A stretch of DNA of 6,642 nt from assembly GCA_934693215.1 (NCBI GenBank), contig CAKUVB010000098.1, forward strand, positions 1 through 6,642, in the 5' to 3' direction. Positions 1 through 4,963 of this stretch are shown here, piece by piece (the first letter of the stretch is position 1; every line of letters starts with the position of its first letter). The position numbers were made by a program, and so were the translations under genes. The notes under the pieces were generated by a model. That model was given only the letters and a program-made list of their open reading frames with translations. It was not told where the DNA came from and ran no database searches. Origin of the DNA: an uncultured Candidatus Melainabacteria bacterium (lineage in GTDB: Bacteria; Cyanobacteriota; Vampirovibrionia; Gastranaerophilales; Gastranaerophilaceae).

Positions 1-1458
1 GAAGAAAGTGTTGTGGATTGTGATAAAACAATAACCATAAATAACGTAAAATACGGAATTTCAATATGCGAGGACTGTTGGAATAACAAAGATTTCTTTG
101 ACAAAACTTTGTACGCAAAAGACCCAATAGAAGAACTTGCAACAGAAAAGCCTGACGTTTTTGTAAATTGTTCAGCTTCTCCTAGCAGAGCAAAAAAAGA
201 ACAACTTAAACACAATATGCTTTCTTTTACTGCAAACTCATATAAAATACCTATGGTATATGTAAACCAAGTTGGTGCTATAGATAACAGTTCTTTTGAA
301 GGTTCAAGCAGAGTATTTTCTAGAGATGGTGCTTTAATAGCCAGAGCAAAATCTTTTGAAGAACAATTCCTCATTATTAACCCTCTAAAAAAAATGGGGA
401 AAATTTACCCCTTAACTAAAGGACTTGAAAAAACGCTTACCGAACAAAAAATATTTACACTTGAGTATGAAAACGATTTAGAAAGAACTTACAAGACTAT
501 AACTCAAGGTATCAATAATTATTTTGCAAAAACGGGGTTTGAAAGAGCTGTATTAGGCTTATCCGGGGGACTTGATTCTACGGTTTGTGCAGTTCTTCTT
601 GCTGATGCACTAGGAAAAGAAAATGTTTTTGGTATAAGCATGCCATCAAAAATAACAAGCCAAGAAAGCAGAAGTGACGCAGAAATTCTAGCAAACAATT
701 TAGGGATTAATTTTGCGGAAGTACCAATTAAAGAAATGGTAGAAACAACAAACAAAATGTTTGATAAGTTATTCTCAAGTGTAGAAAACAAATGGGCTTG
801 CAGATATCAAAAATCCTTCACTCAAGATAATATCCAAGCACGTTCTAGGGCAATGTATTTATGGGGTATTAGTAACGAGTTTGCAAAATGTCTACCTATT
901 GCAACCTCTGATAAATCTGAATTATATATGGGATATGCGACAATCAATGGAGATATGTCCGGAGGTTTTGCTCCAATTGCTGATGTACCAAAGACAAAAT
1001 TATTTGCATTTGCAAGATGGCTTAATAAAAACAGAGCAGAAAAAAATGCAATTCCTGAAGCTATTATATTAAAAAAACCGGGAGCAGAGCTTGCACTTGA
1101 CCCTAAAACAGGAAAACCTTTGATAGCAGAAGATGCTCTTATGCCTTATGAATTTTTAGACGAAGTTATTTGGAGAATTGAAAACAAACATGAACATTAT
1201 TGGGATTTAATGAGTACAACTTTCCAATATGAAAAAACTCATGATGTTTCTGAAAAACAAAAAGCAGAATGGTTAGACAAATTCTATAGAAGAATGTCTA
1301 CAGCCTTGTATAAATGGTCTATATTACCGCCTTCTGTAATCGTAGAATCTCGTTCTATTAATAAATACGACTACAAACAACCAATTACATCATCTAGAAT
1401 AAATTATAAAGGCGAAACAAGAGAAGAAATTCACAATATTCTAGACAAGACTGTTTAA
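1..1458 (+). CDS. nadE: Glutamine-dependent NAD+ synthetase, 5'-truncated by window edge
   Basis: This enzyme makes NAD+ from nicotinic acid adenine dinucleotide, ATP and glutamine in the cytoplasm, the last step of NAD synthesis. The frame is open to the left edge, so 485 residues are visible and the start is outside; the GTG at 13 is internal. Residues 1 to about 125 are the end of the nitrilase-type glutaminase domain: ICEDCW holds the catalytic Cys (visible residue 23, base 67), followed by NCSASP (about 56-61) and YVNQVG (87-92). The Glu and Lys of the triad must lie upstream. The synthetase domain follows, with the ATP-pyrophosphatase P-loop SGGLDST (188-194), QDNIQAR (275-281), TSDKSE (302-307), GDMSGGF (317-323) and KKPGAEL (358-364). 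By comparison with two-domain NadE proteins, about 120-170 residues are missing. TSDKSE replaces the commoner TTGNKSE. The gene ends inside the opposing U32 gene, and I see no terminator hairpin after the stop. The family call is secure. Confidence 0.96.
   Translation, partial: EESVVDCDKTITINNVKYGISICEDCWNNKDFFDKTLYAKDPIEELATEKPDVFVNCSASPSRAKKEQLKHNMLSFTANSYKIPMVYVNQVGAIDNSSFEGSSRVFSRDGALIARAKSFEEQFLIINPLKKMGKIYPLTKGLEKTLTEQKIFTLEYENDLERTYKTITQGINNYFAKTGFERAVLGLSGGLDSTVCAVLLADALGKENVFGISMPSKITSQESRSDAEILANNLGINFAEVPIKEMVETTNKMFDKLFSSVENKWACRYQKSFTQDNIQARSRAMYLWGISNEFAKCLPIATSDKSELYMGYATINGDMSGGFAPIADVPKTKLFAFARWLNKNRAEKNAIPEAIILKKPGAELALDPKTGKPLIAEDALMPYEFLDEVIWRIENKHEHYWDLMSTTFQYEKTHDVSEKQKAEWLDKFYRRMSTALYKWSILPPSVIVESRSINKYDYKQPITSSRINYKGETREEIHNILDKTV
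1441..1458. other. 18-bp tail-to-tail overlap of nadE and the U32 gene
   Basis: The last five codons plus TAA of nadE are the complement of the last five codons plus TAG of the minus-strand U32 gene. Both reading frames are well supported by homology, so the overlap is real and not an artefact of a bad stop call. Transcription of each gene must end within the other, since no intergenic space exists. I found no GC-rich hairpin with a T-run just downstream on either strand. Confidence 0.9.
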
Positions 1459-3090
1459 AAAATTGGTAATTAAAACTGGTATAAAGTTGGCAGGCAAGTC
1501 AATAAAATCAAATACAAATTCATTAATACCAGCCTCTTGCAGTTGTGGAATATCACTATAATTTTGCATAACGCAGTGTTCAAAAAGATGCATTCTACAA
1601 AATCCATCACAGGTAAAAGGCATCGTTTTCTTTAAAGCCGGGTCTTTTAATGCAAAATTTCCACTGTGGCAAGGAGCTTTACAAGATAGTCTAGGAATAA
1701 CAGCACTACAAGAATTAAGAGGGCAAAGCCCTGATGCTGAAATTCGTTTATTTCCGGCTATAGTAAGTTTTTTTCGTGGAATAACATCATTTACTTTTTT
1801 CGCCGTTTTTATAATATTTTCTATATTATCAAAAGAAGAAAAATCTATTGCATCTATTTTATGTAAATTATTTAAACATTCAATAGACATACTGTTTAAA
1901 AGATTGATTGCCTGACCTATTTCTATTTTGTATTTTCTTAAATCTTTATCATTTATAAATGTCCACAAATAACCTAAATTATTTATTATTATTGAACTAG
2001 GTTGAGGTTCAAGCAGAACAAGACTTTTTGAATATTCATAAACCCTATCAAAATCACGTTCTATTAATATTCGTGGAGTTGAAAATTGAAACTTTATCCC
2101 ACATTCGCTACAATATTTTTTTGCTTTAGCTATAACCTCACTAAAACTATATTTTGCCAAATCCCCTGTCGAAATTATTTCTCCACATTCAATTGAAGAT
2201 ATAGGATTGAAGCCCAATCGTTTAATAAATCTTCTAACAGTCCTAAATTGTGATAACTGTGATAGTCTTAAATTTATACAAGGAATGTTATTTTTATCCA
2301 TACTTAAAACTTCTTTTTTTAATCTTGAAGATTTTATTTTCCATTCAAAAGGGAAAATATGCCTGCTAAACTTAAAGTTTTTACCGGCTGCACTAATCAT
2401 ATCACCTGAAAAATGATTTGTTTGATAGGTACATCTTCTCACATGCTTAAACGGAAGCTGTTTATCTTTATGTTCTTTTGGATTTTCTAAAATTTTCTCG
2501 ACTAACTCTATACCCTCAAGTATATCAGCCGAAGTTTTAAACTTTCCTTTTATTACAACATTATCAATCGCATCAAGCTCTTTTAACATCTCTGCACACC
2601 ATGGCAAATTATCTGAATCAACTGCCAACGACAAATTTGTATATTTTTTTATTTTAGAAATATTTTTCATATAAATTTCTTCGGTAATAATTAATTTATC
2701 CACCTTATGAAAATTATTTACAAAATCAATGCCAGCAATATTATGTATATCAAAGTAAGAATCTATTATAACTTCAAAAGGTAAGTTTAAGCCTTTTATC
2801 GCTTGAATAATCGCAAAACTATTAATAAACACCCCATCAATTTTTGTATTTTTGAGATATTTTATCATTTGAGTAATTTCTACCAAATCTTCTTCTGTAA
2901 TACTATGTTTGAAATTAACATAAATTTTACAGTTATTATTATGAGCCATTTCTATAAACTTCTGTACATACTCATAATTATTGAAAAACTTATGATGATA
3001 GACATAAAAATCTCTGCAAGAAGTGTATGGAATAAAAGCCTCAATATCATCAGGCTTTTTTATGGGTGCAATAATAGATATTTGATTCAT
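1441..3090 (-). CDS. Peptidase U32 family protein with two U32-like repeats, probable Fe-S enzyme
   Basis: A 549-residue protein resembling the large U32 (COG0826) proteins. Residues 1-200 follow the N-terminal barrel pattern: an IIAPIKKPDDI start like the usual LLAPAG, CKIYVNFK (54-61) like the VYVT strand, and VVIKGKFKTS (178-187) where U32 proteins have KIEGRMKS. A second repeat follows, with STPRI (337-341), INNLGYL (369-375), INLLNS (395-400) and a cysteine-rich end with Cys 456, 461, 470, 474, 494, 498 and 506. Characterised relatives (TrhP, RlhA, UbiU/UbiV) carry a 4Fe-4S cluster and hydroxylate RNA or ubiquinone precursors, so the protease name is probably misleading. In the first repeat the Cys-rich segment normally ahead of KIEGR seems absent. 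The start is fixed by an in-frame TAA two codons upstream and by the homology at residue 5; no clear Shine-Dalgarno sequence precedes it. It lies 27 bp after the 227-residue gene, probably cotranscribed. The exact substrate cannot be told. Confidence 0.85.
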   Translation of the reverse strand: MNQISIIAPIKKPDDIEAFIPYTSCRDFYVYHHKFFNNYEYVQKFIEMAHNNNCKIYVNFKHSITEEDLVEITQMIKYLKNTKIDGVFINSFAIIQAIKGLNLPFEVIIDSYFDIHNIAGIDFVNNFHKVDKLIITEEIYMKNISKIKKYTNLSLAVDSDNLPWCAEMLKELDAIDNVVIKGKFKTSADILEGIELVEKILENPKEHKDKQLPFKHVRRCTYQTNHFSGDMISAAGKNFKFSRHIFPFEWKIKSSRLKKEVLSMDKNNIPCINLRLSQLSQFRTVRRFIKRLGFNPISSIECGEIISTGDLAKYSFSEVIAKAKKYCSECGIKFQFSTPRILIERDFDRVYEYSKSLVLLEPQPSSIIINNLGYLWTFINDKDLRKYKIEIGQAINLLNSMSIECLNNLHKIDAIDFSSFDNIENIIKTAKKVNDVIPRKKLTIAGNKRISASGLCPLNSCSAVIPRLSCKAPCHSGNFALKDPALKKTMPFTCDGFCRMHLFEHCVMQNYSDIPQLQEAGINEFVFDFIDLPANFIPVLITNFLNSLV

Positions 3091-3117
3091 AGATTAATTA
3101 TAAATATCTTGATACAA

Positions 3118-3801
3118 TTATGCAAGATAACCTTGTTGAATACTGATATTACGCATTTGTTCATCTACTAATCGCATATCAGCAACCAAGCCTCGTTCTT
3201 TATCTATTGCATCAGTCAAAGTTCTGTCTGCAACATGAGAATTATTATCAGCAGTTTGAAATTTTTGAACAGCCTCATCATAATTTTCAGAGTTTAACTG
3301 ATATTGTTTGTTATATATATTTTCTTTGTCAGCGACATAACTTTGAAGTCTTTGTGGACTTTTTTTATCATAGTCCGTTATTCCAATATCTATACCACCT
3401 AAAGAACCTGTTTGTCTAAGGTTTATGCCTGCAGTTTGGAATTTGGTAAATAATTGTTTAGAATTTTGCCATACATTGAATTGTCCAAGTTTTGCCCAAC
3501 CTGCTTTTGCTCTGGCTTGTAGTGATGCAGTATAGTTTGGGTGCAAAACGGTTTCAACGTGTTCATGTAAACCATTAAAATCTAATTGTAAACCTGATTT
3601 TATGTATTTTAGCTCTTGATATTGTTTTTCTAATTCAGCTTTATTATTACCACTAATTGAATCTGTCAAAGCCTGATTCCTAGTAGATACCTGTTGTTCC
3701 AAACGAGTTTGTTCTAATTTAGCCTTATCTTCTTCAGAAAGACCTGCATCATTTACGTTTACAGTAATATCTTTAGAAACTTTTAAATCTTTTGGAGCCA
3801 T
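3118..3801 (-). CDS. Unrecognised 227-residue helical protein
   Basis: I do not recognise this protein. It has no signal peptide, membrane segment or cysteine, so it is probably cytoplasmic. Residues 21-70 are rich in Glu, Lys, Gln and Leu and look like a long helix or coiled coil. The middle (77-150) holds Trp 102 and 111 and a glycine-containing stretch, TGSLGGIDIGITDYD (131-145). Residues 150-223 again look helical. FQTA occurs twice (121-124 and 181-184), which may hint at related halves but could be chance. The ATG is well supported: GAGGA lies 7 bases upstream and an in-frame TAG closes the frame further up. It sits between the solute-binding protein gene (67-bp gap) and the U32 gene (27-bp gap), all in the same direction. 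The RBS, clean frame and ordinary composition argue for a real gene; its function is unknown and could be structural or an adaptor. Confidence 0.8.
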   Translation of the reverse strand: MAPKDLKVSKDITVNVNDAGLSEEDKAKLEQTRLEQQVSTRNQALTDSISGNNKAELEKQYQELKYIKSGLQLDFNGLHEHVETVLHPNYTASLQARAKAGWAKLGQFNVWQNSKQLFTKFQTAGINLRQTGSLGGIDIGITDYDKKSPQRLQSYVADKENIYNKQYQLNSENYDEAVQKFQTADNNSHVADRTLTDAIDKERGLVADMRLVDEQMRNISIQQGYLA

Positions 3802-3808
3802 TTTCTTA

Positions 3809-3813
3809 TCCTC
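3809..3813 (-). promoter_or_regulatory. Shine-Dalgarno GAGGA of the 227-residue gene
   Basis: On the minus strand GAGGA lies 7 bases before the ATG at 3801. It is the clearest ribosome binding site in the window. It fixes the start of the 227-residue gene and supports its independent translation. The U32 and lipoprotein genes lack an equally clear site. Confidence 0.75.
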
Positions 3814-3836
3814 ATAGCTATCCTATATATATATAA

Positions 3837-3842
3837 AGTATA
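3837..3842 (-). promoter_or_regulatory. Possible -10 element (TATACT) before the 227-residue gene
   Basis: TATACT on the minus strand matches the sigma-70 TATAAT consensus at five of six positions. It would give a leader of about 28 bases with the GAGGA site well placed. The hexamers 16-18 bases upstream (such as AAAAGT) match TTGACA poorly, and such AT-rich DNA makes -10 matches common. It lies in the perfect palindrome AGTATATACT (3837-3846), followed by a 12-base TA run (3824-3835). The call is tentative. Confidence 0.3.
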
Positions 3843-3847
3843 TACTC

Positions 3848-3892
3848 TAAGAAAAATTGACTTTTTTATTAACGATTGTTAAGAAAAATTGA
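3848..3892. repeat. 13-bp direct repeat flanking the end of the lipoprotein gene
   Basis: TAAGAAAAATTGA occurs exactly at 3848-3860 and again at 3880-3892, 32 bases apart. The second copy encodes part of the C-terminus of the solute-binding protein and the first lies in the gap after its stop. The pair could come from a small duplication or be an upstream site of the following gene; in sequence this AT-rich chance is also possible. Confidence 0.5.
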
Positions 3893-4963
3893 ATCATTAA
3901 GATTATCAACAATTTTATTATATGAAGGGGTTATTTTTTGAGGTAGAGATTTATATATTGCATTTATAAATACTTGTTGTATTTCTACACTATCACCTAA
4001 TATTGAAGGGTTAATATCTTTTCTTGCAGGAACTATCAAACCTGACATTGTCATTTTTGAGATATTTTCTTTTGATGATAAATATTCTACAAATTTTTTA
4101 GCCAATTGTTCATTCTTTGTTGATTTAGAAATAGCCCAACCTGAAGCATCACAAGGAACAACTCCTGGGAAATTTATTACTCCCCATCTAAAATTAGCAC
4201 TTTCTCTATATTTTGGAACAAGCCATCTACCTGATAAATGCATAGCGATTTTTTGTTCTAGAAACATTTGAGCAATAGTTTTTGAACCAACGTCAGCTTT
4301 TGAGGGTGCAACATGAAACTTTGTTACTAAATCTTTATAAAATATTACACTTTTTAAATTATTCACATTATTTATTGGATATATAGATTCGTTAAAGGTT
4401 AAAATATAAGGCATTAAATAATACAAATCTTCTTCATAACTTAATCCATAAACCTGTTTTGTAGTCAATCTTTCAGCTATATCAAGCATATTTTTAATTG
4501 TCCAACTAGATTTTGGATAGTTTATTTCATACTTATCAAACAAATCTTTATTATAATAAATTACTAAATTAGAAATATCTCGAGGTACAGCATACAAAAC
4601 ACCATTATAAGATAATGATTGCAAAGCTTGATTATGATAATAAGATTTATCTACAGACAAAGGTTTCAAATAATTTGCATAAACTGGTAAATTTAAATTA
4701 TTTATAAAAATAACATCAGGTGCTAGGTTTGATGCAAACAACAAATGAATCTTCTGAAAATAGTTTTGAGGAATATGCAACACTTTTATTTTTACATTTT
4801 TATTTTCTTGTTCAAATTCTCGTATTATTGGTTTTAAAATTGCCATTTCAGAAGCTGAACCCCAAGTAGCAAATTGAAGTTCATTAATCTGGGATTGGTC
4901 TTTTTTTACACAACCACACAAAAATAATATTAAACATAAAACTAAAACTCTAAGTTTCATCAT
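3869..4963 (-). CDS. Extracellular solute-binding lipoprotein, family 1 (UgpB/MalE-like)
   Basis: A 364-residue periplasmic or surface substrate-binding protein of the SBP_bac_1 type, which usually delivers sugars or polyol phosphates to an ABC importer. Residues 1-17 are a lipoprotein signal peptide (Lys3 and Arg5, a hydrophobic core, then LCGC) with Cys18 as the lipidated residue. The mature part shows the family pattern: FATWGS (31-36), LKPIIREFEQEN (43-54), APDVIFINN (81-89), AVPRDISNLVIYYNKDLF (125-142), SGRWLVP (244-250), GWAISK (275-280) and a helical C-terminal end. Trp34, 247 and 276 sit where sugar-stacking aromatics often occur. It is slightly short for the family (often about 400-430 residues). 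ATG codons at 4963 and 4960 are adjacent; the first overlaps the upstream stop as ATGA. No permease or ATPase gene is visible after it. Family membership is secure; the ligand is not known. Confidence 0.93.
   Translation of the reverse strand: MMKLRVLVLCLILFLCGCVKKDQSQINELQFATWGSASEMAILKPIIREFEQENKNVKIKVLHIPQNYFQKIHLLFASNLAPDVIFINNLNLPVYANYLKPLSVDKSYYHNQALQSLSYNGVLYAVPRDISNLVIYYNKDLFDKYEINYPKSSWTIKNMLDIAERLTTKQVYGLSYEEDLYYLMPYILTFNESIYPINNVNNLKSVIFYKDLVTKFHVAPSKADVGSKTIAQMFLEQKIAMHLSGRWLVPKYRESANFRWGVINFPGVVPCDASGWAISKSTKNEQLAKKFVEYLSSKENISKMTMSGLIVPARKDINPSILGDSVEIQQVFINAIYKSLPQKITPSYNKIVDNLNDSIFLNNR
4960..4963 (-). promoter_or_regulatory. ATGA stop/start overlap coupling two genes
   Basis: On the minus strand the ATG of the lipoprotein gene overlaps the TGA of the acidic membrane protein gene in the tetramer ATGA. 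No strong Shine-Dalgarno sequence precedes this ATG, so reinitiation by ribosomes finishing the upstream gene is the likely mode. The arrangement implies that the two proteins are made together. Confidence 0.85.

Noticed and set aside
13..15. GTG as the start codon of nadE
   Set aside because: The frame is open upstream to base 1 and the catalytic Cys would be only about 19 residues from such a start, so most of the glutaminase domain would be missing. The gene simply enters from the left.
396..411. GGGG/CCCC hairpin inside nadE as a regulatory element or terminator
   Set aside because: It has only four GC pairs around an eight-base AT loop (extendable by a few imperfect AT pairs), lies in the coding region between the two domains and is not followed by a T-run. 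It is likely incidental.
1441..3090. Collagenase or true peptidase activity for the U32 protein
   Set aside because: The U32 name is historical; the characterised relatives with this fold and cysteine set are Fe-S proteins of RNA or quinone hydroxylation. No protease catalytic motif is visible.
2803..3171. 122-codon plus-strand frame opposite the U32 gene start
   Set aside because: It is antisense to a homology-supported gene, is of AT-driven Ile/Asn/Phe composition and resembles nothing. The shorter plus-strand frames at 881-1072, 2207-2416 and 3207-3419 and the minus-strand frame at 519-791 fail for the same reasons.
3849..3867. Terminator after the lipoprotein gene (A-run, GTCA, T-run)
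   Set aside because: The possible stem is made only of A-T pairs and has no GC core, so it would be too weak for a typical intrinsic terminator. The run of bases fits general AT-richness.
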